A stretch of 64,000 nucleotides of DNA from Arachis hypogaea (lineage: Eukaryota; Streptophyta; Magnoliopsida; Fabales; Fabaceae): positions 62,104,054-62,168,053 of the forward strand of contig NC_092047.1 in assembly GCF_003086295.3 (NCBI RefSeq). The letters are read 5' to 3'. Shown here piece by piece: positions 8,990-21,100 of this stretch. Under the pieces are notes generated by a model. It saw only the letters and a program-made list of their open reading frames with translations, did no database searches and was not told where the DNA came from. The first letter of the stretch is position 1. Each line of letters opens with the position of its first letter. A program made the translations under genes and the position numbers.

Positions 8990-11838
8990 TCAGGGTGGTT
9001 GGTAGTGCTTAAAGTCCTCCCCTCTTGCTGTGGACTTATATCCATTGGTTGGATCAATGATTTCTACATGTTCCAGGGAAAGAACTCTGTTGATAGTGAA
9101 GACCTTAGGTAACTGAGATGGTACAGTGGGGAGATTAGGGAGAATATCTGGGAAGTAAGCTGAGACAACTCTATCCCCTGGAGAGAAGTCTTCCGTAGGG
9201 ATCTTCTTGTTCCTCCACCTCCTTGGTACCTTCTTCTTTGTTTCTTTTGAGGTTGCCTTGCCCTCGGTGACCTCTTTTTCTAAAGGAGTTGTGATGCTGT
9301 CTTTTCCTGCCTCTAGAGGTTTAGGTTCCTCCAACTTTTCCTTGAGCTGTGGCAATTGCTGTTTTCCTTGTTTATCAATTAAGGGATCTCAGAATGAACT
9401 AGCTGTGCTTCAGTGCTTGTCTCATCTTTCAGTGTCTCATTATCATCTGTGCTTAGTCCCTTGTCCTCTTGATCTGTTTCTTGTGAGAGTTTCAAAACAT
9501 TGAAGCTGAGTCGTTCATCGTGGATTCTCAATATTAGCTCCCCTTTCTCTACATCGATAAGTGCTCTGGCCGTAGCTAGGAATGGTCTTCCCAATATGAT
9601 TGGGTGAGTGTGACTCTCTTCCATGTCCAGGATGACAAAGTCTGTTGGGAGAAAGTATTTCCCAACCTTTAGCAACACATTTTCCACCACTCCTATTGCT
9701 TGCTTTTGAGCTTTGTCAGCCAGTCTGATGATTACATCTGTGGGCATTATCTCATTGATCTGCAGCTTCTTCACCAGGGATAAGGGCAGTAAGTTGATGC
9801 TGGCCCCCAAATCACATAGTGCTCTATCGAACATAGTTTCACCTATGGCACAAGGGATGTGAAAACTCCCTGGGTCTCTTCTTTTTGTAGGCAACTCAGG
9901 TTGAATAAGGGCACTACATTCCTTGTTCATCACTATAGTCTTGCCTCCTTTGAGTGAGCTTTTCCTGGGAAGAAGTTCCTTCATATACTTGATGAATGCA
10001 GGCATTTGTTGAATTACCTTGATGAATGGTATGTTTACATGCAGAGATGCAAACAAGTCTAGGAACCTTGAGTATATTCTCTTTCCCACAGCACCATTGA
10101 GCAGTTGAGGGAAGGGTGCATAGAGCTTCAGCAGCTCTTGTTGTGAGATTTCTGGTTCTTGCTGATCTCTATCCTCCTTCTTTGTTGAGTTGTCATCAGT
10201 TTGTTCGAAAGGTTTGCCATGCTTGTCTTCAGTCTCTTGATCACTTGTAGTGACCATTTTGCAATCTTCCCATCTTACTTTCTTTGCTTCTCCTTTGGGG
10301 TTTTTCTCTGTGTCACTTTGGAAGCTATCAGTAGGTTTGGGAATCTTCTCAGCTAAACATCCCACCTGTAATTCCAGCTTCCTAATGGTCTCTCCCTGGT
10401 TCTTAATATTGGCTCGCACCTCCTCTTTGAACACCTTATTTTCTTGAATCTCTTGGCATATTCCTTCAAGTAAGGTTTCAATCTTAGAGAGCTTGTCATC
10501 AATTGATGGGTGATTCAGAGCAGATGTGCTGTTTTGGTTTTGATAGGCATGTGGAGAAGTGTTGTTGTGGGGGTGTTGAGATGTCCTCTGTGTGAATTAT
10601 TGGTGAGCTGCATTGTTGTTGGAGTTGTAATGTCTCTGGTCTTGGTTTTGATCTTGCTGACTTTTCCACCCAAAGTTTGGGTGGTTTCTCCATCCAGGGT
10701 TATAGGTCTTGGAGTATGGATCATAGTTTTGCCTTGGTGAATTCCCAATGTAGTTGGCTTGCTCCTGACTACCCTCTACTTCTTCATTCACTCCTTCTTG
10801 GATTGTTGATGAAGTGGAGATTGCTGCTACTTAGTTCCTCTCCATCTTCTTGGTGAGGTCAGCCAGCTGCTGGGTAATGAGCTTGTTTTGGGCCAACAGA
10901 GCATCTACATTGTTTAGCTCCATTACTCCTCTTGTGTTCCCTCTTTCGGAAGCATAGAAGTAGTCGTTCTCTGCTACTATTTCAATGACATCTATAGCCT
11001 CCTTAATGGTTTTCTTTTTGTTCAAGGATCCTCCGGATGAATGGTCTACGGCCTTCATTGACTCATAAGAGAGCCCTTCATAGAAAATGTGCAGCTGCAC
11101 CCATTCGTTGAACATGTCAGGTGGACACCTCCTTGTGAGGTCCTTAAATCTCTCCCATACTTCATACAAAGTTTCACCATCTTGTTGCCTGAAAGTATGG
11201 ACCTCAGCTCTCAGCCTATTGATTCTTTGAGGAGGGTAAAATCTTGCTAAGAATTTGTTCACGACATCTTTCCAAGTTGTCAAGCTTTCCCTTGGGAAAG
11301 ATTCCAGCCACTTAGCTGCCTTATCTTTGAGTGAGAATGGAAATAAGAGCAGTCTATAGGCGTCAGGATGAACACCATTAGACTTCATTGTGTCACATAT
11401 TCTCAGGAAGGTGGTTAAATGTTGATTGGGGTCTTCTTGAACACCTCCTCCAAACGAACAGTTGTTCTGAACAAGGGTGATGAGCTGTGGTTTAAGTTCA
11501 AAGTTGTTGGCATGGATTGTTGGCTTTTGGATGCTACTTCCACAATTGCCTGGGTTTGGATTGATGTAAGAGCCCAAAACTCTTTTATCCTCCCCAGCAT
11601 GATTTGCTCTACCTCCTTCCCCATGGTTGTGATTCTCTTCTTCATGATGGTTTTCCATGTTGTCTTTCATGTTGTCTTCCATGTTTGGTTCAAAGAATTC
11701 CTCCTCTTCCTCAGCACCAACCACTTTCTTTCCTCTTGCCTCCCTCCTTAATCTAAGGAAGGTCCTCTCAGGTTCAGAATCGAAGGAAGTTGAAGCCCCA
11801 CTTCTTCTCCCTGTCATACTACCATCAAGTGCAAGCAA
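8990..11838 (-). pseudogene. gag-protease polyprotein with integrase C-terminal-like tail, array copy 1
   Basis: The likely start is MTGRRSGAS, a few codons inside 11838. Order: acidic region, gag domain (FELKPQL, then ETLYEVWERF and PPDMFNEW), Asn/Gln-rich linker, protease with CDLGAS (Asp codon 9811-9813) and PIILGRPFLATARA, then a basic segment and a tail with FSPGDRVV and EDFKHYQPP. RT, RNaseH and integrase core are absent. The tail resembles the integrase C-terminal domain of element N (GHIEI...NGQRLKHYL). Stops at 10831 and 10597 are TAA where copy 2 has CAA, and one G is missing near 9380 relative to copy 2, shifting the frame. Known role of such proteins: particle formation and processing. 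Confidence 0.85.
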
Positions 11839-12084
11839 GAAAAGATAGGTGCAGAAAGTATTTTTGTCAGAATTACTGTTAGTTGTGGGTGATGCAATAT
11901 ATCAAACAGTTAGTGGGTTAGCAAATAGAATTGAAAATAACAAAGAAAAACAAAAGAGTAGTGGGGAAGGGAAGAAGTTTAACTAAAACAGAAAGTAAAT
12001 CACTCAAACAGAAAATGAAATTCACAAAAGAAAAATTCTCAATCTAGTCATCTTCCAATTTAATCATTGTTGATGCACAATCAA
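11839..12084 (-). other. Leader between PBS and gag, array copy 1
   Basis: About 250 bases, A-rich on the + strand, with no ORF. The equivalent in copy 2 (21211-21457) is almost identical. Confidence 0.6.
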
Positions 12085-12102
12085 TCCCCGGCAACGGCGC
12101 CA
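12085..12102 (-). promoter_or_regulatory. Primer-binding site, tRNA-Asp(GUC), array copy 1
   Basis: On the + strand TCCCCGGCAACGGCGCCA equals the last 18 bases of plant tRNA-Asp including CCA, without mismatch. It lies 7 bases from the LTR edge at 12109. Confidence 0.93.
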
Positions 12103-13072
12103 TAAACTTGATGCGGGTGGAAACTGTCTCTCAACAAATTTCCTTCGGCAAGTGTACCGAATTTGTCGTCAAGTAAAAACTCACAATAGAGTGAGGTCGA
12201 ATCCCATAGGGATTGATTGATCAAGCAACTTTAATTAGAAGAATGTTCTAGTTGAGCGAATCTAGAATTTGGGTTGAGAATTGCAGAAAATAAAATGGCG
12301 GGAATGTAAATAACAGAAAAGTAAATGCTAGAATTAAAGGACTGGAAGTAAATGACTGAAAGTAAATTGCAGAATTGTAAATGGAAATGGGAGATTTGCT
12401 CATAAAAGTAAATGGCAGAAATTAAAGAGAATGGGTAAGATCAGAGATGGGGAGTTCATTGGGCTTAGGAGATGTTGCAATTCTCCGGATCAAGTTCATT
12501 TTCATCTCTTCCTCAATCAATGCACTCATTGATCTCCTTGGCAATCTTAATTGATTGAATTACAAATTCAATCTCTCAAATCTTGATCAATAGCCAATTC
12601 CTTGGTCAATTGCTCATTAGAAGAGATGAAGTATGGTCACTTATTATACCACATGCATTTCCCAAATCAAGTATTGAGAGGGTTATAGTCACGTACCCAT
12701 CCAAACCCAATTTGGTCCAGCATGAGAAAGCATTTCTAGCTTGATCTCTTCATTCCTCTTTCAAGGTTCAGAAGAGATCCAAGTTTGAATAGCTTATTTT
12801 CCAAGATAACTACCTAATTGGATGAAGATCGAAAGCTTTCAAGTAAAATCAAGAGAAAAGATAAAAGAAGAATAATGAAAATTAGTATTGATCCATCAAA
12901 TTACAACAGAGCTCCCTAACCCAATGAAAGGGGTTTAGTTGTTCATAGCTCTAGAAAATGAAAACAAAGATGGAGAATACATCATAAAACTAGAAAATGC
13001 AGAGAAGGTAAAATACAGAGAGTAGTTCTCTTTTCCAACTTCCAGGTTTCTTAAACAATTCAAAGCTACTCC

Positions 13073-13080
13073 TATATATA
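13073..13080 (-). promoter_or_regulatory. Putative TATA box of LTR L2
   Basis: TATATATA, present at the same place in L3 (22446), L4 (24483) and L5 (32531). It follows the palindrome array in the sense direction, as a U3 promoter would. Confidence 0.6.
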
Positions 13081-13218
13081 CTACTTTTCTCAGCTTCTAG
13101 TTGGCTCTTCAAGTCTTGGGCCTTTGGATCTGGAGTTTGAAGTAGTTCTCTTCTTCATTTGGGCTTGGCTTTACTTGCAGAGAGAAAATGTGAAGTGGGC
13201 AGAGACTTTAGCTCAGGA

Positions 13219-14318
13219 CGTTAGGGGTGTTAACGTTTAGTGAAAATATGAGTTCGAGAACGTTAGTGACAATCAACTTTCTCACTAACATTCCAAAGTA
13301 AAAGCCACGTTAACTTCAACGTTAGTGGCACAAACGTTGTCACTAACGTTGCCTCTAAGTCCTTCGCACACGTTATTGAGACTTAACATTCCCAATAACT
13401 TTGAAAAGCCCCCTTTGTTCCCACGTTAGAGCCCACGTTATCTTAGTTAACGTGGCTCTTTAACGTGGGCTTGCCATCCTTCGAGAACGTTAGTGACACT
13501 CAACATTGTCACTAACGTTCCAAGGTGCCCCTATGTCTCACGTTAGAGTCCACGTTAACTAGGTTAACGTGGCTTCTAATGTGGCCATGCTTAGCCATCC
13601 CCAACGTTAGTGACAATGTTGAATGTCACTAACGTTGGCGTTTCTTTCACTCATCAACGTTAGCTTCCACGTTAACTTAAGTTAACGTGGAAGTTAACGT
13701 GGCTCTTAGTGGCTTGTGTGGCTCTTTCCAACGTTAGTGACAATGTTGAGTGTCACTAACGTTGGCCATCACCCTTTTTTTCACACGTTAGCCTCCACGT
13801 TAACTAAGTTAACGTGGAAGTTAACGTGGCTCTTAGTGGCTTGTGTGGCTCTTTCCAACGTTAGTGACAATGTTGAGTGTCACTAACGTTGGCCATCACC
13901 CTTTTTTTCACACGTTAGCCTCCACGTTAACTAAGTTAACGTGGAAGTTAACGTGGCTCCTTGGGGGTTGTGTGGTTGCTTCCAACGTTAGTGACAATGT
14001 TGGGTGTCACTAACGTTGTCGACCACTCTTGCTTCTTACGTTAGCTCCCACGTTAACCAAGTTAACATGGGAGTTAACGTGGTATGTTTCTCCTTAGGCC
14101 AACGTTAGTGACAATGTTGAATGTCACTAACGTTGGCATTTCTTCCCCCTTTTAACGTTAGAGGCCACGTTAACTAAGTTAACGTGGACTCTAACGTGGC
14201 CACTTATGAGCATTTGCCAATGTTAGTGACAATGTTAAGTGTCACTAACGTTGGCTTAACTTCCCCTCTCCACGTTAGATTTCACGTTAACTTAGTTAAC
14301 GTGACTCTTAACGTGGTC
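13219..14318 (-). repeat. Palindrome array in LTR L2
   Basis: Two alternating inverted repeats fill 1.1 kb: AACGTTAGTGACA with TGTCACTAACGTT around a 6-9 base loop, and CACGTTAAC with GTTAACGTG. Roughly nine pairs are visible. Bases about 13701-13954 contain a near-perfect 127-base tandem duplication not found in L3. Confidence 0.9.
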
Positions 14319-14644
14319 AATGATGGCTTCGAGAGCGTATTTGGCAATCACTTTTCTCATTAACTTTGCAAGTTACCTCCCATTCCTTGCTTCCTTTGGT
14401 CCTGAAATCAAGCAATAGAGTGCATCAAAGTTCTAGTCCAAGTCATGGGTAATGCAACATACAATTTGTCACTAAACTCATGCAAAATCCTCATGAAATA
14501 ATGTAAAATGCACAATGTATGCTTGAATCAAGGTGTAAGTGAATATCTACCCAAAATTAGCTTATTTCCTAAGGGAATGCATGAAACTAACCTAAAAATA
14601 GTAAAGAAAAGGTCAGTGAAACTGGCCAAGATGCCCTGGCATCA

Positions 14645-14662
14645 CAACACCAAACTTAAAGC
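14645..14662 (-). promoter_or_regulatory. Putative polypurine-tract region, array copy 2
   Basis: CAACACCAAACTTAAAGC on the + strand abuts the LTR end and is the reverse of the AAGTTTGGTGTTG tract at 6611-6623. Confidence 0.65.
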
Positions 14663-15764
14663 TTACTTGTCCCTAAGCAAGTACTGGAACAAGAGAATGA
14701 TGAATGGAATGCCAAGAGAAATGAGTCATTCTTGTGGAAGTCATATCACTGATTTTATGGTGGTTTCATGTATAGCAACTTAGGTTCATTCCTTTACTGG
14801 CTTTCAGACCTTTATCATGTCCTAAAACACTCACTTTGCTTACATCCCATGAGACTTTTATTCATTGATCCCTTCTTTTATTCATTGATCCCTTTATTGT
14901 CATTTCAGAGCTTATTGGTGTTCTTAGGCTAAGTGCTCTGTAAGGGGGCAACTTTTTAAGATAAGCTTTCAGCCAACACTCCCGAACCAGTTGGTTCAAG
15001 GTGTTAGGTGTTGAAGCACCCCTAAGGACTTACTCCCTCAAGTTTTTCCCCCATACATACACACCACAGGCATATAGTTCATTTATTTTCCTTCTTGAGA
15101 CCTTGGTGTCCAGCACCTCTTTGGGTTACTAAATCCTCTGTGGTGAGGGTTACTCTTGATAATGGACTTTCAGCTGATAATCCCGGGTTAGTTAACCCAA
15201 GTTACCAAGTGATAAAGCACCCCTAAGAGCTTATTCATCCAAGTAGATCCTTCACACAGGAACACCACAGACACATATCTTAAGATCAAAACCATTGGTG
15301 CCTAGCCTTATTGCTTACTCTTTTTCTTTTATTTTTCCACTTTCATTATTCTTTTCTCTTTCTCTTATTAGGATCTTGTCATATACTTAGTCTCATGAGT
15401 ATATTCAAAGCAAAGTATTCAGGCCAGATATTTGTCATCCCACCTTATGGTTGAACCAACTTAGCTAACTTATGATCATACCACAAACTCATGAATGTAC
15501 TCCATAGTATGAACTCCACTCTGGTCTTTTGAAATATAAACATTCTCTCTTCATTTGATTCAAAAGGAACAAGCATACAGGTAAGTTAAGGAGGATGCAG
15601 TGACATAAAGACTAGCACACAGAGACCTTCTTTAATACCAAAGACTTAAACGACAGAATTGAAAAAGGTTTAAACATAACATGGAAGCAAGTTCTATTTC
15701 ATACAAGATCTTCCTTATTTAAAACATAGAGAAAGGTGGAATAAAGAAGGAACTCCACCACCTT
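14663..15764 (-). other. 3' noncoding region of array copy 2 with duplicated hairpin module
   Basis: Two related blocks about 200 bases apart carry the inverted repeats GAACCAGTTGGTTC (14984-14997) and GGGTTAGTTAACCC (15185-15198), each followed by AAGCACCCCTAAG and then by CACCACAGRCAYAT. The same pair occurs in element N at 26138 and 26340. No credible ORF. Confidence 0.7.
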
Positions 15765-17294
15765 TTACTGTTGTGGATGTCCATGCTCTTTTCTTTGCTT
15801 GTCCTCCTTGTTTCCTCTTGCATTTCCTCGCATCCGTGCCAATCTTGCTTGCTTCCAATCCTCAAGTGCCTTCCTCACTGACTCATGACTCTCTTCCACC
15901 CTTTGTCTTTCCTCTCGTGCTAATTCATCCTTCATTTCTTCATACCTGGCTATTCATGGATGCAATATTGGTAGCTGTCCCACTAAGTAGCCGAGCCTGG
16001 CTTGAGTGTTTATGTGATGTCCTGTCTCGCTCATGTAAACTCCTTCTGTGAATGCCCTTTGCTCGTCTAATAGTTCTACCTGTTCTATTTATCTTCGATG
16101 CATCTCATGTATGTGTGCCCCTTGATGTGCTTGGATGTTGATTAGCCTCTGGATGAATTCTTGTTGCTCATTTTGCCTTTGTTCCATCCTGTTGAATGTT
16201 TCTCCCCATTGTTGTCCTTGACTTAGTTGCTGTTCCATTATTTGCCTTTGCCACTCACCTTGCTGAGTCATCCATCTTGAGAGTGCTTCCTCTTGCTACC
16301 CCATCATCTGTAATTGAAGCTCTTTCTATGCTCCTTGGCTCTCCAAATATTGTTTAGACAAGCCATCAATGGCTTCCTGCAATTAGTGCATGTCCAAGGT
16401 CTGTGGTGCTTGCCCCTCTAAGACTTGTCCTTCCACTACCTGAGGGACTGTTCTCTTCCTTTGCTTCCGTTGAGGCAGGGGGGATGCTGCAGCATTCATC
16501 CTTCGTACAGTTATTGGGATACCTTCCTTTATCCACACGGGGTCCTCATCTTCAAAAACCACCCCAGCTTTCTTGCATATTCGGTAAATAGTGCTGGGGT
16601 AACCTATCGTTCCTCTTGAGTCGCTTTTCTCTGCCATCTTTCTAATGCCTTCAGCTATGAGTTCATGGACCTTGATTTCTCCTCCCTTTAGTGTACAATG
16701 CACCATTGTGGCTCTCTTGACATTCACCTCCGAGTTTTTTACAGCTGGGAGAATAGGCCTTCTCACTAGCTCAAACCACCCCTTGGCTTCAGGAGTGAGA
16801 TCTGTTCTCTTGATGAACTTTGGTTTATTTTCCGCACCCCTTTCCCAGTCAGCTCCTGGTACACAAATATCTTGCAGAAACTGGTCGTACTTGGGGTTGT
16901 CTAATCTTGAATGATAGCTTTCTTCTTCAAACTGTATAGACCGTAGCTTCAATGCCCTCATGACACTCATGGGACCGAAGTCCACCATCTTTCCTCTCAC
17001 AAAGCTTGTATAGGACTCATCCTTCTTATCATATCGAACCGCATTTGCATAAAATTCTCTTATGAGGTTTGCATTCACCTTAATGATCGGGTCAGTGAGG
17101 AGCTCCCATCTTCTCCTTTCTATCTTCTCTATGATTTCGGGGCACTCAGTCTTTTTAACTTGAAATCCCAGCTCATAAATGATTTCCTTATCAACCATCC
17201 ACCTGTAATGCAAGCTTCTAAATCTCTTTTCATCATATGGGTGTTCTTCCATGGGTTCCTTTCCTTTCCTTCTTTTAGAACCCGAAGACGCCAT
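15765..17294 (-). pseudogene. Extra downstream ORF: putative plant transposon protein domain plus coiled coil
   Basis: Starts MASSGSKRRKGKEPM at 17294 and is open for 303 codons to 16383; the same frame then resumes through stops near 16383, 16323, 16299, 16089 and 15957 to a final TAA at 15765. The front half contains LIREFYANA, YTSFVRGKMVDFGP and EAKGWFELVRRPILP, which I associate with the family named putative plant transposon protein (Pfam Transposase_32, recalled). The rear half is Gln/Glu-rich and predicted coiled coil. The stops fit CAA, CAG or CGA changed at the first base. It lies after gag-PR in the same sense, where Athila elements carry an env-like ORF, but I see no signal peptide or membrane segment. 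Function unknown. A homologue is at 34225-35735. Confidence 0.7.
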
Positions 17295-18154
17295 TAATGA
17301 TAGTTAATATGTGAAGGTGGCAAAGTTGTGGAGATTTTTGGTTGTTTAGGGTTTTATTGCAATGAAGAGAGTGAGGTGGGAAAAAGGTTTTTAATGGGGT
17401 AGGGAATGTCTTGTACCGAAATGGAGAGTGGTGAAGAGTGGGTAATGATAATGAAGGTGGGTACGGGAACAAGGTTCATTTATATAGAGAAGTTGTGAGA
17501 GAATGGAGGGTGTGGATTGATGGGGTGGTTACTTGATGGACGATTGGGGTGATGCATGGATAAAAGACAAGGATCATCACTTTATGAATGAGATTGCTCG
17601 GTCTTTTAGGGGTCCCATTTTTCCAATGTTGCATGGCAACATTTTCCAATGCATTCCCTTTTCGGAACAAGTGTGTAGTCCCTCCTTTTGTGGTGTCCGA
17701 ACTTTCTTTGTTTAACTGTCCAATCACTCTCCTATAATATCCCTTTCCGTTTTCCTATAAGAATTAAAATAAGGAAATTAATATCATAAAAAATCAAACT
17801 CTACGGCTAGAATAATAAAGAGAAGAAAAAGAGTTTGTTTATTTATGAACTTCAACTAACTAACTACTTGTGTATCCTTATAGGCAGATTGATGGCACCA
17901 TGGGGTGACACCAAACTTAGTTTGGAGCACTGCGATGAAAAGTTTTGTTCAAAGCTCCAAGTGTTCTGCTTTGAACACCAAACTTGTTCTTCACTATATA
18001 CTGCATGATAAAGATGTCACTAAGTGTTTGTCAAGTTTGGCGTTGAAATTCATAAACATTGATTTTTTTTCACTATTTTCTAAAAACATATAAAACATGG
18101 GTTGCCTCCCATGAAGCGCTTCTTTAGCGTCACTAGCTTGACGTTTTTCCCTCA
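17295..18154 (-). other. Spacer between gag-PR and the extra ORF, array copy 2
   Basis: Noncoding, 860 bases. It contains a hairpin CATGGG-TTGCCT-CCCATG at 18096-18113, and AACACCAAACTT-type motifs near 17909 and 17972, one forming CCAAAC-TTA-GTTTGG at 17911-17925. Nothing else recognised. Confidence 0.6.
18096..18113 (-). other. Post-pol hairpin, array copy 2 (variant stem)
   Basis: The loop is the same as in the other elements (AGGCAA in sense), but the stem is CATGGG/CCCATG instead of TTGGG/CCCAA, so both sides changed together. Confidence 0.7.
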
Positions 18155-21100
18155 TCAGGGTGGTTGGTAGTGCTTAAAGTCCTCCCCTCTTGCTGTGGAC
18201 TTATATCCATTGGTTGGATCAATAATTTCTACATGTTCCAGGGAAAGAACTCTGTTGATAGTGAAGACCTTAGGTAACTGAGATGGTATAGTGGGGAGAT
18301 TAGGGGGAATATCTGGGAAGTAAGCTGAGACAACTCTATCCCCTGGAGAGAAGTCTTCCGTAGGGATCTTCTTGTTTCTCCACCTCCTTGGTACCTTCTT
18401 CTTTGTTTCTTTTGAGGTTGCCTTGCCCTCGGTGACCTCTTTTTCTAAAGGAGTTGTGATGTTGTCTATTCCTGCCTCTAGAGGTTTAGGTTCCTCCAAC
18501 TTTTCTTTGAGCTGTGGCAATTGCTGTTTTCCTTGTTTATCAATTAAGGGGATCTCAGAATGAACTGGCTGTGCTTCAGTGCTTGTCTCATCTTTCAGCG
18601 TCTCATTATCATCTGTGCTTAGTCCCTTGTCCTCTTAATCTGTTTCTTGTGAGAGTTTGAAAACATTGAAGCTGAGTCGTTCATCATGGATTCTCAATAT
18701 TAGCTCCCCTTTCTCTACATCGATAAGTGCTCTGGCCGTAGCTAGGAATGGTCTTCCCAATATGATTGGGTGAGTGTGACTCTCTTCCATGTCCAGGATG
18801 ACAAAGTCTGTTGCGAGATCTATGCTTAGTCCCTTATCCTCTTGATATGTTTCTTGTGAGAGTTTGAAAACATTGAAGCTGAGTCGTTCATCATGGATTC
18901 TCAATATTAGCTCCCCTTTCTCTACATCGATAAGTGCTCTGGCCGTAGCTAGGAATGGTCTTCCCAATATGATTGGGTGAGTGTGACTCTCTTCCATGTC
19001 CAGGATGACAAAGTCTGTTGGGAAAAAGTATTTCCCAACCTTTAGCAACACATTTTCCACCACTCCTATTGCTTGCTTTTGAGTTTTGTCAGCCAGTCTG
19101 ATGATTACATCTGTGGGCATTATCTCATTGATCTTCAGCTTCTTCACCAAGGATAAGGGCAGTAAGTTGATGCTGGCCCCCAAATCACATAGTGCTCTAT
19201 CGAACATAGTTTCACCTATGGCACAAGGGATGTGAAAACTCCCTGGGTCTCTTCTTTTTGTAGGCAACTCAGGTTGAATAAGGGCACTACATTCCTTGTT
19301 CATCACTATAGTCTGGCCTCCTTTGAGTGAGCTTTTCCTGGAAAGAAGTTCCTTCATATACTTGATGAATGCAGGCATTTGTTGAATTGCCTTGATGAAT
19401 GGTATGTTTACATGCAGAGATGCAAACAAGTCTAGGAACCTCGAGTATATTCTCTTTCCCACAGCACCATTGAGCAGTTGAGGAAAGGGTGCATAGAGCT
19501 TTAGCAGCTCTTGTTGTGAGATTTCTGGTTCTTGCTGATCTCTATCCTCCTTCTTTGTTGAGTTGTCATCAGTTTGTTCGAAAGGTTTGCCATGCTTGTC
19601 TTCAGTCTCTTGATCACTTGTAGTGACCATTTTGCAATCTTCCCATCTTACTTTCTTTGCTTCTCCTTTGGGGTTTTTCTCTGTGTCACTTTGGAAGCTA
19701 TCAGTAGGTTTGGGAATCTTCTCAGCTAAATATCCCACCTGTAATTCCAGCTTCCTAATGGTCTCTCCCTGGTTCTTAATATTGGCTCGCACCTCCTCTT
19801 TGAACACCTTATTTTCTTGAATCTCTTGGCATATTCCTTCAAGTAAGGTTTCAATCTTAGAGAGCTTGTCATCAATTGATGGGTGATTCGGAGCAGATGT
19901 GCTGTTTTGGTTTTGATAGGCGTGTGGAGAAGTGTTATTGTGGGGGTGATGAGATGTCCTCTGTGTGAATTGTTGGTGAGCTGCATTGTTGTTGGAGTTG
20001 TAATGTCTCTGGTCTTGGTTTTGATCTTGCTGGCTTTTCCACCCAAAGTTTGGGTGGTTTCTCCATCCAGGGTTGTAGGTCTTGGAGTATGGATCATAGT
20101 TTTGCCTTGGTGAATTCCCAATGTAGTTGGCTTGCTCCTGACTACCCTCTACTTCTTCATTCACTCCTTCTTGGATTGTTGATAAAGTGGAGATTGCTGC
20201 TACTTGGTTCCTCTCCATCTTCTTGGTGAGGTCAGCCAGCTGCTGGGTAATGAGCTTGTTTTGGGCCAACAGAGCATCTACATTGTTTAGCTCTATTACT
20301 CCTCTTGTGTTCCCTCTTTCGAAAGCATAGAAGTAGTCATTCTCTGCTACTGTTTCAATGACATCTATACCTCCTCAATGGTTTTCTTTTTGTTCAAGGA
20401 TCCTCCGGATGAATGGTCTATGGCCTTCTTTGACTCATAACAGAGCCCTTCATAGAAAATGTGCAGCTGCACCCATTCGTTGAACATGTCAGGTGGACAC
20501 CTCCTTGTGAGGTCCTTAAATCTCTCCCATGCTTCATACAAAGTTTCACCATCTTGTTGCCTGAAAGTTTGGACCTCAGCTCTCAGCCTATTGATTCTTT
20601 GAGGAGGGTAAAATCTTGCTAAGAATTTGTTCACGACATCTTCCCAAGTTGTCAAGCTTTCCCTTGGGAAAGATTCCAGCCACTTGGCTGCCTTGTCCTT
20701 GAGTGAGAATGGAAATAAGAGCAGTCTATTGGCGTCAGGATGAACACCATTAGACTTCACTGTGTCACATATTCTCAGGAAGGTGGTTAAATGTTGATTG
20801 GGGTCTTCTTGAACACCTCCTCCAAACGAACAGTTGTTCTGAACAAGGGTGATGAGCTGTGGTTTAAGTTCAAAGTTGTTGGCATGGATTGTTGGCTATT
20901 GGATGCTACTTCCACAATTGCCTGGGTTTGGATTGATGTAAGAGCCCAAAACTCTTTTATCCTCCCCAGCAAGATTTGCTCTACCTCCTTCCCCATGGTT
21001 GTGATTCTCTTCTTCATGATGGTTTTCCATGTTGTCTTCCATGTTGTCTTCCATGTTTGGTTCAAAGAATTCCTCCTCTTCCTCAGCACCAACCACTTTC

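Larger units (their letters stand above)
12109..14644 (-). repeat. LTR L2 of the A-family array (shared by two internal regions)
   Basis: On the - strand it starts TGATGCCAGGGCATC and ends CCACCCGCATCA, 2536 bp. A PBS abuts it on the left and a PPT-like CAACACCAAACTTAAAGC on the right, so it is 5' LTR to one internal region and 3' LTR to the other. U5 hairpins are at 12180-12195 and 12144-12161; a TATA run is at 13073-13080. Confidence 0.92.

Noticed and set aside
11419..11751. 110-codon + strand ORF, repeated at 20791-21123
   Set aside because: It lies opposite the gag coding sequence and is repeated only because gag is duplicated.
12085..12102. tRNA-Asp sequence as a tRNA gene
   Set aside because: Only the last 18 bases are present, exactly at the LTR edge; it is a primer-binding site. 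The same holds at 21458, 48879 and 56822.
13219..14318. Regularly spaced short repeats resembling a CRISPR array
   Set aside because: The units are alternating palindromes inside an LTR, spacers are not of constant length, and all surroundings are plant retrotransposon DNA.
15765..17294. Envelope-like protein at the usual Athila env position
   Set aside because: No signal peptide, membrane segment or cysteine pattern is visible; motifs fit the putative plant transposon protein family better.
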